Shown: piece after piece, positions 43,037-52,385 of the stretch
Numbering within the stretch: position 1 is the stretch's first letter
How the letters are laid out: each line of letters begins with the position of its first letter
Assembly: GCF_041677825.1 (NCBI RefSeq)
Contig: NZ_JBAYPG010000011.1
Span: 15,811-79,810 of the forward strand
DNA length: 64,000 nt
DNA from: Castellaniella sp041677825
GTDB taxonomy: Bacteria > Pseudomonadota > Gammaproteobacteria > Burkholderiales > Burkholderiaceae_B
Reading direction: 5' to 3'
Translations under genes and position numbers: made by a program
Notes under the pieces: generated by a model
What the model was told of the DNA's origin: nothing
Database searches by the model: none
The model's input: the letters and a program-made list of their open reading frames with translations, nothing else

Positions 43037-44287
43037 TCAATGCGGTGCAAACGGCGCCGGATCGAGCGCCGGGCGTTCACCGGCCATCAGGCCATCGAGC
43101 AGGCTCGCGCTGCCACAGGCCAGGGTGAAGCCCAGGGCACCGTGGCCGGTATTGAGCCAGACATTGTCGGTGCCGGGGCAGCGCCCGATCAGCGGGCGGC
43201 CATGCGGGGTGGCCGGGCGCTGCCCGGCCCAGGCCTGCGCTCGGCCGAAGTCCGCCTGCGGCAGAAATTCGCCCGCCTCGCGGCGCACCTGGGCGATGCG
43301 ATCCGGCTCGGGCGCCAGCCCATCGAGCCCCATGCCGACCATGGCCGAAACCCGCAATGCATCGCCCAGGCGGACGTACACGGTACGCCGCTCGTAATCT
43401 GTCACGCTGATGGCTGGCGCGCAGTCTGCGGCGTCCTGCACGGTGAGGCTGTAGCCTTTCAGGCCATACAGCAGGGGCGCATACCCAAGTGTGCCCAGCA
43501 GCGCGCGGCTGCCAAGCCCGCCCGCCACCACGAACTGATCGGCCTCGATCTCGCGCCCGTCGTCCAGGCGCAGCGCCCGCACGCGCCGGCCCTCGCGCCT
43601 GAAACCCAAGGCCCGCGAACCCAGCCAGGCCGACTGGCCGCTGCGCGCGGCCCAGTGCTCGAACAGCCGTTGCGTGAACAATCGGCAATCGCCCGATTCT
43701 TCACTGGGCGTATGCAGCCCGCCGGCCAGATCGCCCGCCACGGCCTTCAGGGCGGGCTCGAGCGCCACGCAGGCGTCTGCCGAGAGCACAGCCTGCCGGG
43801 CCCCGCCCAGTTCGGCCTGCAGCCGGACCTGCGCCCGGGCCTTGTCGAGTGGCCCCGGATGACGGTATACGATCAGCTTGCCATTGCCGGCATGGTGGAA
43901 ATCCAGCGCAACGGCCTGCATCCAGGCCTGCAGCGTGGCCCGGCTGAGGGCCGCGAGCCCAAGCACCTGCGCCGTGCTGGCCGCGGCCTGCCGCGTGGTG
44001 CAGGCGCGCAGGAACGCAAGCCCCCAGCGCCATTGCAACGGATCGAGCCGGGGCCGGAAGCGCAAGGGTGAATCACGCCGCAGCAGCCAGGCCGGCAGAC
44101 GCGGCAGGACCCCGGGCTCGGCCAGTGGCGCCACATAGCTGTAGCTGAGCTGGCCGCCATTGGCGTGGCTGGTGAGCGCAGCCACCTGCCCGCAGGCCTC
44201 GACCAGGCTGACCCGGGCGCCGCGCAGCGCCAATTGCCAGGCCGTGGTCACCCCGATCACCCCACCTCCGATAATGCATACCTGCAT
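43037..44287 (-). CDS. D-amino acid dehydrogenase-like FAD oxidoreductase (DadA family)
   Basis: A 416-residue flavoprotein. The N-terminal dinucleotide-binding fold is IIGGGVIGVTTAWQLALRGARVSLVEA; HANGGQLSYSYVAPLAEPGVL and the C-terminal NVWLNTGHGALGFTLACGS are DadA-like. The ATG at 44287 follows CAGGAATG. It would oxidise a D-amino acid or related amine to the keto acid with electrons to the respiratory chain. It faces against the TRAP genes on both sides, so it is an insert between permease and receptor. Being in a transporter locus suggests that the imported compound is an amino acid (inference). Confidence 0.85.
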   Translation of the reverse strand: MQVCIIGGGVIGVTTAWQLALRGARVSLVEACGQVAALTSHANGGQLSYSYVAPLAEPGVLPRLPAWLLRRDSPLRFRPRLDPLQWRWGLAFLRACTTRQAAASTAQVLGLAALSRATLQAWMQAVALDFHHAGNGKLIVYRHPGPLDKARAQVRLQAELGGARQAVLSADACVALEPALKAVAGDLAGGLHTPSEESGDCRLFTQRLFEHWAARSGQSAWLGSRALGFRREGRRVRALRLDDGREIEADQFVVAGGLGSRALLGTLGYAPLLYGLKGYSLTVQDAADCAPAISVTDYERRTVYVRLGDALRVSAMVGMGLDGLAPEPDRIAQVRREAGEFLPQADFGRAQAWAGQRPATPHGRPLIGRCPGTDNVWLNTGHGALGFTLACGSASLLDGLMAGERPALDPAPFAPH

Positions 44288-44369
44288 GGTCCATTCCTGT
44301 TGCGTGCACAAACGACGTTACCCTTGATACACTTCCTTATACATCACGACAATTTGAGGAGTACACAAA

Positions 44370-45365
44370 ATGGGCTCTAGAACTGCAAAGTTTCTCATCG
44401 CTCTGGCCTGCACCCTGGGGTTGATCCCCCTGGCTGGTGCCAAGACCTTCGTCACCATAGGCTCAGGGTCCACCACCGGCCTGTACTATCCCACTGCCGT
44501 GGGCATGGCCAAGATCATCAACGACGCCAACATCAACGTGCGCGCCAATGCGCGTTCCACCGGCGCCTCGGTGTTCAACTGTCGCGCCATTGGCGAAGGC
44601 CAGCTGCAGATGGGCTTCACCCAGAACAACGTCGCCTACTACGCCTACAAGGGTGAAGGCGTCGAAGCCTTCCAGGGCAAGCCGATCGAAAATCTGCGCG
44701 GCCTGGCCGTCCTGTACCCTGAAGTCATCCACATCCTCGCCCGCAAGGAAGCCAGCATCCAGTCACCGGCCGATTTCAAGGGCAAGCGCGTCTATGTGGG
44801 CGACATCGGTTCGGGCACCGAGCAAGATGCCATCAACGTGCTCGAAGCCTACGACCTCACCCTCGATGACCTGAAGACCGCCGTGCGCGGCAGCGCCGGC
44901 AGCGCCGTGAACCTGCTGCGCGACGGCCAGATCGACGCCATGTTCTACACCGTGGGGGTCGGTTCGTCCGCCATCACCGAAGCCGCCCAGACAGCCCCCA
45001 TCACGCTGGTATCCATCTCCGACGACATGGCCGCCAAGCTGCATGGCAAGTATGCGTTCTACACGCCCTTCACGATCCCCGGCAAGACCTATCCCGACAT
45101 GCCGGCCGACATCCCCACCATCACCCTGTCGGCCATGCTGGTGGTCGATGCCAACATGAACGATGACGACGTCTACGCCTTCATGGATACGCTCTTCAAC
45201 AAGAAGCTCGACACCTTCTACAACGATATCCAGAACCCCAACCTGAAAGAATACTTCCAGGTCAGCAAGGCGCTCGATGGCATGCCCATCCCGGTGCACC
45301 CCGGTGCCATCAAGTTCTTCGAAGAACAGAACGTTGCGGTAGCGCCCGCGCTCAAGGCCAACTGA
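44370..45365 (+). CDS. TRAP transporter TAXI-family solute receptor
   Basis: A 331-residue periplasmic protein with a signal peptide (cleavage after PLAGA). VTIGSGSTTGLYYPTAVGMAKIIND is the hallmark N-terminus of TAXI receptors, followed by ARSTGASVFNCRAIGEGQLQMGF and VRGSAGSAVNLLRDGQIDAMFY. The ATG at 44370 follows TGAGGAG. It most probably delivers ligand to the fused permease at 40933. A TTGATA (44324-44329) with GACAAT 18 bases later is a possible promoter. The small ABM gene follows after 36 bases. Confidence 0.92.
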   Translation: MGSRTAKFLIALACTLGLIPLAGAKTFVTIGSGSTTGLYYPTAVGMAKIINDANINVRANARSTGASVFNCRAIGEGQLQMGFTQNNVAYYAYKGEGVEAFQGKPIENLRGLAVLYPEVIHILARKEASIQSPADFKGKRVYVGDIGSGTEQDAINVLEAYDLTLDDLKTAVRGSAGSAVNLLRDGQIDAMFYTVGVGSSAITEAAQTAPITLVSISDDMAAKLHGKYAFYTPFTIPGKTYPDMPADIPTITLSAMLVVDANMNDDDVYAFMDTLFNKKLDTFYNDIQNPNLKEYFQVSKALDGMPIPVHPGAIKFFEEQNVAVAPALKAN

Positions 45366-45401
45366 GCCAGGGCGGCGGGCTCATACGCCACAGGAGACAC
45401 C

Positions 45402-45698
45402 ATGATTCGTGAAATGGCCCACATCACCGTTCGGCCAGGCGCACAGGCCGCTTTCGAAGCGGCCGTCGAGAAGGCCCGCCCCCTCTTCGAGAGTGCACGT
45501 GGCTGCCGCCACGTCACTCTGCTGCACCAGATCGAGGATCCACACGAATATGTGCTCATGGTGCACTGGGACACGCTCGAAGACCACACCGTGCATTTCC
45601 GTGGGTCCGACGCCTTTCCGGCGTGGCGCGCCCTGGTGGGCGAGCACTTCGCCAAGCCCCCGCACGTGGTGCACGTATCGTTCAACGCGTACTTCTGA
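45402..45698 (+). CDS. small ABM (antibiotic biosynthesis monooxygenase) domain protein
   Basis: A 98-residue dimeric alpha/beta barrel protein. MIREMAHITVRPGAQAAFE and the aromatic/histidine pattern HEYVLMVHWDTLEDHTVHFRGS are typical of the ABM fold, which includes cofactor-free oxygenases and many stress-related proteins. The ATG at 45402 follows AGGAGAC. It lies downstream of the TAXI receptor in the same direction. Its 3' end overlaps the convergent aminotransferase by 17 bases. Function unknown. Confidence 0.8.
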   Translation: MIREMAHITVRPGAQAAFEAAVEKARPLFESARGCRHVTLLHQIEDPHEYVLMVHWDTLEDHTVHFRGSDAFPAWRALVGEHFAKPPHVVHVSFNAYF

Positions 45699-46893
45699 AC
45701 GCCCTCAGGTATCGGGCCAGCCGGGCGACTCCGTCGAGCAGCCGTTCGGGCGAGGTCGCATGGCACCAGCGCAGCCAGGCGGCCGATTCGGGCCCGAACG
45801 CCACCCCGGGGGCCAGCCCGAGGCCGACCTGATCCACCAGCGCGTGCGCCAGCGCCATCGAATCCCCATGGCCCGCTACCCTGAAGAACACGTACATGGC
45901 GCCATCGGCGCCCGGCACCTCGATCTGCGGCAACGCTGCCAGGGCATCCACCAATGCACTGCGGGTCTGCGCCAGCCGTGCGCGCAACTGTGCAACCTCG
46001 GCCTCGCCCTGCTCGAGCGCTGCCACGGCGGCCCTTTGCACGACTTCGAATACGCTGGCGTAATTGAATTCGATGAGCTTGGCCAGATCGACCTGCAAGG
46101 CGGGCGGCGTCACCATCCAGCCCACACGCCAGCCGGTCATCGACCACGCCTTGGAAAAACTGTTCACTGAAATCACGCGATCATCGGTGGCCTGATGCGC
46201 GAGAAACGACGGCGCCACCGGCCGCTGCACGTCGTATACCAGCCGCTGATAGACATCGTCACACAGGATCCAGATCCCGTGCCGTCGGCAGTGGGCCAGC
46301 AGCACGCGGATTTCTTCATCTGAAATCACCCAGCCCGTCGGGTTGTTGGGTGAATTCACCACCAGCATGCGGGTGCCGGGCACCAGAGCGGCCAGCAGGC
46401 GATCCAGGTCCAGGCTCCAGCGCCGCTCGCGTACCACCAGTGGCACGCGCGTGACATGGGCGCCGAGAATGGCCGGGATCTCGATCAGATTGGGCCACAG
46501 CGGCGTGATGGCGACCACGCGATCGCCCGGATCGAGCAGCAGCTGCGCGGCCAGCATCAGCCCCGTGACCCCCGAGGCACACACCGAGATGCGATCCTCT
46601 GCAATGGGCAGGCCGTGCAGACGGCCCAGATAACTGGACAGTGCCTGCCGCAGATAGCCGCGCCCCGGATTCTGGGTGTAGAAGGTCTGGCCCTGATTCA
46701 GGGCCTCGATCGCCGCCTGGCGGATGAACGGCGCCGTAGGCTGATCGGACTCGCCAAACCAGAACGGCAGGACATCAGTGCGCCCCATGGCCCGATCGGC
46801 CAGGTCGCGGATGGGCGACGCCGCCATGCGATGGATGGCAGACCGGGCGTGCAGCGTACGCTGATTCACGGGCTGTGTGAAAATGTCGGGCAT
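45682..46893 (-). CDS. class I/II pyridoxal-phosphate aminotransferase
   Basis: A 403-residue fold-type I aminotransferase. LPFWFGESDQPTAPFIRQAA (N-terminus), VNSPNNPTGWVIS, CDDVYQRLVYD and the cofactor lysine in VNSFSKAWSMTGWRVGW are all present, as is the substrate-carboxylate arginine region near the C-terminus. The ATG at 46893 (MPDIFTQPV) follows AGGATC; the longer open frame upstream crosses the intergenic gap. It may work with the D-amino-acid dehydrogenase-like protein or stand under the neighbouring LysR. Substrate not determinable. Confidence 0.87.
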   Translation of the reverse strand: MPDIFTQPVNQRTLHARSAIHRMAASPIRDLADRAMGRTDVLPFWFGESDQPTAPFIRQAAIEALNQGQTFYTQNPGRGYLRQALSSYLGRLHGLPIAEDRISVCASGVTGLMLAAQLLLDPGDRVVAITPLWPNLIEIPAILGAHVTRVPLVVRERRWSLDLDRLLAALVPGTRMLVVNSPNNPTGWVISDEEIRVLLAHCRRHGIWILCDDVYQRLVYDVQRPVAPSFLAHQATDDRVISVNSFSKAWSMTGWRVGWMVTPPALQVDLAKLIEFNYASVFEVVQRAAVAALEQGEAEVAQLRARLAQTRSALVDALAALPQIEVPGADGAMYVFFRVAGHGDSMALAHALVDQVGLGLAPGVAFGPESAAWLRWCHATSPERLLDGVARLARYLRAFRSTR

Positions 46894-47032
46894 GATCCTG
46901 CTTCCATGTTGCGTGCCGGAGAGACTTGGGTGCCGGAGATACGGGCGGCACCATGCGCATGCGCCCGTGCCAGCCCCGGCACGCTGCGCGGCTTGGCCCC
47001 GGTTCCTGCATGGTACGGCAATTCGGCTGCTG

Positions 47033-47962
47033 TCAGGCCACGGGCACGCATTCGTGCAGCCGCCTGGCGAGCGCCGAATCATTGTCCAGCCGCTGAACGA
47101 GCGACAAGGCAATGCAGCCCCGTGCGCCCGGATCATCGAGGGCCACGAAACGGACCCGCCGATCGGCGTGGTGATGCCGTGTCACCGCAGGCACCAGGGC
47201 AATGCCCATATTGTTGGCCACCAGACCCAGCATGGTCTGGACCTGGATCGCTTCCAGACTGATGCGGGGCTCGAACCCGGCCGCATGACAGAGCCCGCGC
47301 GCCACTGAATGCACCCCGGGTGCGCGGGTCGAACCATTCATGATGAACGCCTCGTCGCGGCACTCGGCCAGGCGGATGCGGCGCCAGTGGGCCAGGCGAT
47401 GCCCTGCGGGCACCAGCAGCATCAGGTCGTCCGTCTGGATCACCCACGACTGGAGCACGGGATCCTGGGTGAACGGGCTGCGCACGAGACCGGCGTCCAG
47501 TTCACGCCCCTTCAGCTGCTGAAGGACGCCGGCCGTGCTGTCTTCCTGGAGAATCAAGCGCACATCCGGGTACTGCAGCCGGAAGGCATCGACGATCCTG
47601 GGCAGCAAGTCGTGGATGGCCGAACTGACAAAGCCGATCTGCAGCGTACCCCATGCGCCCGTGGCCACCAGATTGGCCACCTGACGCGCCTGCCGGGCAT
47701 GGAACAGGGCGCTGCGCGCTTCATCCACGACGGCCAGGCCAGCCGCCGTAAGCCGCGCCCCGCGCGCACCCCGTTCGACCAGGCGCACGCCAATGGCCTG
47801 CTCGAGCTTCTGGATCGACACCGACAGAGCGGGTTGCGCAAGATGCAGCTGCTCGGCGGCCCGTCGAAAGCTGCCGGCTTCGGACAGGGTGATCAATTGC
47901 TGAAACTGCCGCAGGGTGATGGGCAGTGCACTGGATATGGAATCGGGCACCGGCATGACCAT
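47033..47962 (-). CDS. LysR-family transcriptional regulator
   Basis: A 309-residue regulator with the N-terminal helix-turn-helix GSFRRAAEQLHLAQPALSVSIQKLEQ and a substrate-binding-like effector domain. The ATG at 47962 is used; the third residue (47956) is an alternative. It is divergent from the CaiB/acyl-CoA dehydrogenase operon across a 240-base AT-rich gap, so it most likely controls that operon. It also precedes the aminotransferase gene in the same direction after 139 bases. Confidence 0.87.
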   Translation of the reverse strand: MVMPVPDSISSALPITLRQFQQLITLSEAGSFRRAAEQLHLAQPALSVSIQKLEQAIGVRLVERGARGARLTAAGLAVVDEARSALFHARQARQVANLVATGAWGTLQIGFVSSAIHDLLPRIVDAFRLQYPDVRLILQEDSTAGVLQQLKGRELDAGLVRSPFTQDPVLQSWVIQTDDLMLLVPAGHRLAHWRRIRLAECRDEAFIMNGSTRAPGVHSVARGLCHAAGFEPRISLEAIQVQTMLGLVANNMGIALVPAVTRHHHADRRVRFVALDDPGARGCIALSLVQRLDNDSALARRLHECVPVA

Positions 47963-48202
47963 GAGTATATGACGATCACTGAATAATAAAACAATATTGG
48001 ATATCTATCGCTGGTACCCGGTACACTGAGCCGGACGGGGTTGCATCGGGCCGCCGGCTGCATCCATCGATGCCGGCCTGCCACTTGCGCGGCAGGGTCG
48101 GGCCGTGAAAGCCGGCCCGGCAGGCGGGATGCATGCCGAGCGGCGCGAACCCGGGCTTGAACCGCCCAGACCCCGATCCTCAGGCAACCACAAGGAAACA
48201 CC
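47963..48202. promoter_or_regulatory. divergent control region between LysR gene and CaiB gene
   Basis: The half next to the LysR gene is AT-rich (about 47965-48010), unlike its surroundings, and probably holds the LysR promoter and binding site. GGTACCCGGTACACT follows at about 48012. I cannot define a specific operator. The half next to the CaiB gene is GC-rich and shows only the AAGGAAA ribosome-binding site. Confidence 0.4.
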
Positions 48203-49489
48203 ATGGCAGGTCCTTTCAAAGGCATCCGGGTACTGGATATGTCGACGGTGCTCATGGGGCCATACGCCTCGCAGATGATGGCCGACATGGGCGCCGATGT
48301 CATCAAGATCGAACCACCGCAGGGCGATGTGATGCGCAAAGTCGGCCCCATGCGACATGACGGCATGGGCGCTCTGTTCCTGCATGTGAATCGCGGCAAG
48401 CGCTCCATCGTCCTGGATCTCAAGGTGCCCGCCGGCCTGGATGTCCTGCGGCGCATGCTCGTGGACGCCGATGTGCTGCTCTACAACCTGCGGCCCCATT
48501 CCATGGAACGGCTGGGGCTGGGCTACGAGGCGGTGGCCAGGATCAACCCGCGGCTCATCTACCTGGGTACGTTCGGCTTTGGCGAAGCTGGCCGCTATGC
48601 CGGGCGACCGGCATTCGATGACCTGATCCAGGGGGCCATCGGCCTGCCTTCGCTGATGCACGCCGCGGGCACCGACGTGCCCCGTTACGTACCCGCGAAT
48701 ATCGCCGATCGCACCGTCGGCCTGCATGCCGTGGCCGTGCTGGGTGGCGCCCTGTATCACCGCGAGAAAACGGGCCGTGGCCAACGCATCGATATCCCCA
48801 TGTTCGAAACCATGGTCAACCACCTGCTGGGCGATCACCTGGCCGGGCAATCATTCGACCCGCCGCTGGGGCCGGCAGGCTACCCCCGGTTGCTGGCCTC
48901 GAACCGGCGACCCTATCGTACCCGCGACAGCTACGTCTGCGCCATGATATACAACGACCCCCAGTGGATCCGTTTCCTGTCGGCCATAGGCAGATCCGAG
49001 CTCTGGGGCACCGACCCGCGCCTGGCCGACATGAATACGCGCACGCAGCATGCCGAGGCCCTGCAGACCATGCTCGGCGAGATCTTCCTCGAACGCACCA
49101 CGCAAGCCTGGCTGGCCCTGCTCGAGCAGGCCGATATCCCCTGCATGCCCCTGCACACGGTCGATACCCTGCTGCAGGACCCGCACCTGGCCGATGTCGG
49201 GCTGTTCGAGTGGACCGAACACCCCACAGAAGGTCGCCTGCGCCAGATTGGCGTGCCGACCCGCTGGTCGGATTCCCAGCCCGAACCCGGTACCCCGGCA
49301 CCCCGGGCGGGCGAGCACAGTCTGGAGATCCTTCAGGAACTGGGCTGCACTGCGGTCGAGATCGAAGAACTCATGCGTTCGGGGGCGGCAGCAGGCGTGC
49401 CCGGGGCGGACCGGTCCACGGCCAACCCACAGACCCTGGATACGCCACAAACACGCTGCGCGCCCCCAACACCCTCACGAACCGACTGA
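48203..49489 (+). CDS. CaiB/BaiF family CoA transferase
   Basis: A 428-residue class III CoA transferase that moves CoA between carboxylic acids. LDMSTVLMGPYASQMMADMGADVIKIE is the conserved N-terminus, followed by NRGKRSIVLDLK and the RPAFDDLIQG block that holds the catalytic aspartate. The last ~50 residues are Pro/Thr-rich and beyond the usual fold. The ATG at 48203 follows AAGGAAA. It ends 13 bases before an acyl-CoA dehydrogenase gene, so the pair activates and then desaturates an acid; the acid is unknown. Confidence 0.9.
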   Translation: MAGPFKGIRVLDMSTVLMGPYASQMMADMGADVIKIEPPQGDVMRKVGPMRHDGMGALFLHVNRGKRSIVLDLKVPAGLDVLRRMLVDADVLLYNLRPHSMERLGLGYEAVARINPRLIYLGTFGFGEAGRYAGRPAFDDLIQGAIGLPSLMHAAGTDVPRYVPANIADRTVGLHAVAVLGGALYHREKTGRGQRIDIPMFETMVNHLLGDHLAGQSFDPPLGPAGYPRLLASNRRPYRTRDSYVCAMIYNDPQWIRFLSAIGRSELWGTDPRLADMNTRTQHAEALQTMLGEIFLERTTQAWLALLEQADIPCMPLHTVDTLLQDPHLADVGLFEWTEHPTEGRLRQIGVPTRWSDSQPEPGTPAPRAGEHSLEILQELGCTAVEIEELMRSGAAAGVPGADRSTANPQTLDTPQTRCAPPTPSRTD

Positions 49490-49502
49490 ACAGGAATACC
49501 CC

Positions 49503-50669
49503 ATGGACTTTTCCTTTTCCCCAGAGCAGGAATCCATCCGCACGGCCATCCAGGATATCTGTGCGCGCTTCGATGATGCGTACTGGCTCGAGCATGACAC
49601 CCACGGCGGTTTCCCACACGAATTGCACGCGGCCATGGCCGCTGCCGGCTGGCTGGGTATCTGCATGCCGGAAGCCTATGGCGGTGCCAATCTGGGCATC
49701 ACCGAAGCCGCCATCATGATGCAGGCCATCAGCGAGTCCGGGGCCGGCCTCAGCGGTGCGTCGGCCGTGCACATGAACATCTTCGGCCTGAGCCCCGTCG
49801 TGCAGTTTGCTACCGAAGCGCAAAAGCAACGCATGCTGCCACCGCTGATCCAGGGCCGCGAGCGCGCCTGCTTCGCCGTCACCGAACCCAATACGGGCCT
49901 GAACACCACGCAACTCAAGGTTCGCGCCCAGCGGGCCGGCGACAAATACATTCTGAATGGTTCGAAAGTCTGGATTTCGACTGCCCAGGTCGCAGAAAAA
50001 ATGCTGATACTGGCCCGCACCACACCGCTGGAATCCATCCGCCGACATACCGACGGCCTGAGTCTGTTCTACACCGACCTGGATCGCGCGCGTGTGCGGG
50101 TCCATGAAATCGAGAAAATGGGGCGCAAGGCGGTGGATTCGAACGAGCTGTTCATCGACCAGCTCGAAGTCCCGGCAGACGACCTGATCGGCACGGAAGG
50201 CGAGGGCTTTCGCTACATCCTGCATGGCATGAACGCCGAGCGCATCCTGATTGCCGCCGAAGCCGTGGGTCTGGGGCGGGCCGCCTTGCGCAAGGCAACC
50301 CAATATGCGGGGGAGCGCATCGTCTTCAACCGGCCGATCGGGCAGAACCAGGGCATCCAGCATCCGCTGGCGCAGTCATGGGCCGAACTCGAAGCGGCAG
50401 ATCTGCTGGTGTTCAAGGCGGCCACCCTGTACGACCAGGCCAGGCCCGCCGGCACGCACGCCAATGCCGCCAAGTACATGGCCGCAGAAGCCTGTTTCAA
50501 CGCCTGCCAGCGTGCCGTGATGACCCTGGGCGGCTATGGCTATGCCAAGGAATACCACGTCGAGCGCTACCTGCGCGAGAGCTTCATCCCGCGCATTGCA
50601 CCCATCAGCCCGCAGCTCATCCTGTGCTATATCGCCGAGAAGGTGCTGGGGCTGCCCAAGTCGTACTGA
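49503..50669 (+). CDS. acyl-CoA dehydrogenase
   Basis: A 388-residue FAD enzyme introducing an alpha,beta double bond in an acyl-CoA. CFAVTEPNTGLNTTQLK (about residue 122), ILNGSKVWISTAQVA and the C-terminal MTLGGYGYAKEYHVERYLRES follow the family order. The ATG at 49503 (MDFSFSPEQES) follows AGGAA. It is co-transcribed with the CaiB gene and probably controlled by the divergent LysR. It is convergent with the aldolase gene, 34 bases away. Confidence 0.92.
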   Translation: MDFSFSPEQESIRTAIQDICARFDDAYWLEHDTHGGFPHELHAAMAAAGWLGICMPEAYGGANLGITEAAIMMQAISESGAGLSGASAVHMNIFGLSPVVQFATEAQKQRMLPPLIQGRERACFAVTEPNTGLNTTQLKVRAQRAGDKYILNGSKVWISTAQVAEKMLILARTTPLESIRRHTDGLSLFYTDLDRARVRVHEIEKMGRKAVDSNELFIDQLEVPADDLIGTEGEGFRYILHGMNAERILIAAEAVGLGRAALRKATQYAGERIVFNRPIGQNQGIQHPLAQSWAELEAADLLVFKAATLYDQARPAGTHANAAKYMAAEACFNACQRAVMTLGGYGYAKEYHVERYLRESFIPRIAPISPQLILCYIAEKVLGLPKSY

Positions 50670-50703
50670 GCATGGTTGTACGGGCTGCGGCCATACGGCG
50701 CGC

Positions 50704-51486
50704 TCAGGCCGCGTAGCCCGGATTTCTGCGATCCAGGTGGCGCAGCATCGCCGGCCATTCCATCAGACCGAACCGGCGTATGGTGTCCGGGCGATAGACA
50801 TGGTGTGTCCTGGCGATGACATCGTCCGACGGCCTGATCAGCGGCGTGCCGGCCGACAGGGCATCGACCTGTGCACGACAGGCCATCTCGAGCCAATACA
50901 TGGCATTGAACGCCTCGGCCACGCTGGCACTGGCCACCAGCAGGCCATGGCTGCGCAGAATCATGGCATCTTCGGTACCCAGATCCCGCACCAGACGTTC
51001 GCGCTCGGCCAGTTCAAGCGCCACACCTTCGTAGTCGTGGTATGCAATGTCGCGAAAGCGCATGGCCGTTTGCGTGATGGGCAACAGCCCGACCTCCATG
51101 GCCGACACCGCCATGCCCGCGCGTGAATGCGTGTGAATGACGCAATGGACGTCTGCACGCGCCGCGTGCACGGCGCTGTGGATGACGTAGCCGGCCAGAT
51201 TCACGCCATGATCCCGATGCGGATTGTCCAGAACCTGGCCATCGAGATCGATCTTGATCAGGCTGGAGGCCGTGATTTCTTCGTACAGGAAGCCGTACGG
51301 GTTGATCAGGAACTCGGCCTCGGTGCCCGGGATGCGCGCACTGATGTGGTTGTACACCAGATCGCTCATTCCGTAGAGCGGCATGAGCCGGTAACAGGCG
51401 GCCAGATCCACCCGGGTTTGCCATTCGGCCGGGCTGTAGCGCGTGGAAGCCGCCGCATCCACGGCCAGTGTGACAGATGAATGCAT
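50704..51486 (-). CDS. class II aldolase/adducin family protein
   Basis: A 260-residue metal-dependent protein of the class II aldolase/adducin fold. The zinc histidines are in HCVIHTHSRAG and a third in the region MILRSHGLLV; GMSDLVYNHISAR is the usual N-terminal block. The ATG at 51486 follows AAGGAGAGG. It may act as an aldolase, decarboxylase or epimerase. It lies 30 bases after the GntR gene and may be the last gene of the long minus-strand array, so a role in the final carbon steps of that pathway is possible. Confidence 0.87.
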   Translation of the reverse strand: MHSSVTLAVDAAASTRYSPAEWQTRVDLAACYRLMPLYGMSDLVYNHISARIPGTEAEFLINPYGFLYEEITASSLIKIDLDGQVLDNPHRDHGVNLAGYVIHSAVHAARADVHCVIHTHSRAGMAVSAMEVGLLPITQTAMRFRDIAYHDYEGVALELAERERLVRDLGTEDAMILRSHGLLVASASVAEAFNAMYWLEMACRAQVDALSAGTPLIRPSDDVIARTHHVYRPDTIRRFGLMEWPAMLRHLDRRNPGYAA

Positions 51487-51516
51487 GAACCTCTCCTTGA
51501 GGTATGGTGTGGAATG

Positions 51517-52320
51517 TCAGCCCTGCGTGAGCCTGCTCTTCCTGGCCCGCCGGCGAAACTGCTCGAGGTGCCGGCGCACCAGTTTTTCGACCCGGTTGCC
51601 GTCGCGCGCACGCAGTGCGGCAACGATGTCGGAGTGGTGCTTCACTGCAGTCTCGGTGTCGCGGCGGGAGTATTTCACCAGCACCTGCTCGTTCAGGAAA
51701 AACTCACGAAAATCATTGATCATCGCAATCAGGCGCTCGGAGCGGGACGCATTGAAGATGATTTCGTGAAACGCCCGATTCGTCGCCACCCGCCCCTGGA
51801 TGTCGCCCAGCATCGAGCGGTGGGATTCCTGCAGCAGTTCATCCAGACGCCCGAGTTCGGCCTCGGTGATGCGCGCCGCTGCCAGCCGGGCTGCGGCGCC
51901 CTCGAGTGCTTCGCGTATGCAGCAGATTTCATCGTATTCGCTTTCTGTGTCGACCACCTCGACCCCACCGCCAGCCAGCGGCGTCACCAGCCGATCCCGG
52001 ATCAGCCGTGAAATCGCCTCGCGCACCGGCGTACGGCTGGCATCGAACTGCTCGGCGACTTCGGCCTCGACCAGCCGCGTTCTGGACAGGATCTGCCCAT
52101 GCAGGATCGCCTTGCGCAGCTGCTGGTAGACCTGATCAGCGCGATTGTTGGCACTGGGCGCGGGCCGTGATCCCTGCTGGCGCTGACGCACCTGGCCCAC
52201 GACCCGACTGCCGCTGGCTGGGGTGACTGGATGATCGGCATTGATGAAACCCTTGCCCGACACTCGAAAGCTCCGTTCGAAGAAATAGCCCTGTACGGGA
52301 CGCGATGCAATGACGCGCAT
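51517..52320 (-). CDS. GntR-family regulator (FCD/FadR-like)
   Basis: A regulator of about 267 residues. An N-terminal tail of some 60 residues precedes the winged helix (ILSRTRLVEAEVAEQFDASRTPVREAISRL); the C-terminal part is an all-helical FCD domain with metal-type residues in AFHEIIF and HHSDIV. I chose the ATG at 52320; a GTG at 52332 is also possible, and the long tail is unusual, so the true start may be later. It lies at the end of the M20-HpaB-Pot-HutI-GST array and is the best candidate for its repressor. Confidence 0.85.
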   Translation of the reverse strand: MRVIASRPVQGYFFERSFRVSGKGFINADHPVTPASGSRVVGQVRQRQQGSRPAPSANNRADQVYQQLRKAILHGQILSRTRLVEAEVAEQFDASRTPVREAISRLIRDRLVTPLAGGGVEVVDTESEYDEICCIREALEGAAARLAAARITEAELGRLDELLQESHRSMLGDIQGRVATNRAFHEIIFNASRSERLIAMINDFREFFLNEQVLVKYSRRDTETAVKHHSDIVAALRARDGNRVEKLVRRHLEQFRRRARKSRLTQG

Positions 52321-52359
52321 TCGATGCACCAACCCGTTCTATTATATAAATGGACAACG

Positions 52360-52380
52360 CCTGTAACGCAATGATACAGG
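52360..52380. promoter_or_regulatory. inverted repeat upstream of the GntR gene
   Basis: CCTGTA-N9-TACAGG lies 40 bases before the chosen GntR start, in the short gap after the GST gene, next to the AT-rich TTATATAAAT. It could be an autoregulatory site or a weak stem; it differs from the TGTATC-N4-GATACA operators in spacing. Confidence 0.3.
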
Positions 52381-52385
52381 ATCCA

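Noticed and set aside
41851..43080. A 409-codon minus-strand open frame opposite the TRAP permease
   Set aside because: Composition is His/Gln/Asp/Gly-rich as expected for the reverse strand of a membrane-protein gene; no domain is seen.
44324..44343. Operator-like TGATACACTTCCTTATACATCA before the TAXI receptor
   Set aside because: The ATACA elements are direct, not inverted, repeats and the sequence is better explained as promoter hexamers.
52360..52380. A fourth copy of the TGTATC-N4-GATACA operator
   Set aside because: The half-sites CCTGTA and TACAGG are separated by nine bases and the central TC/GA is not symmetrical, so the spacing differs from the three true copies.
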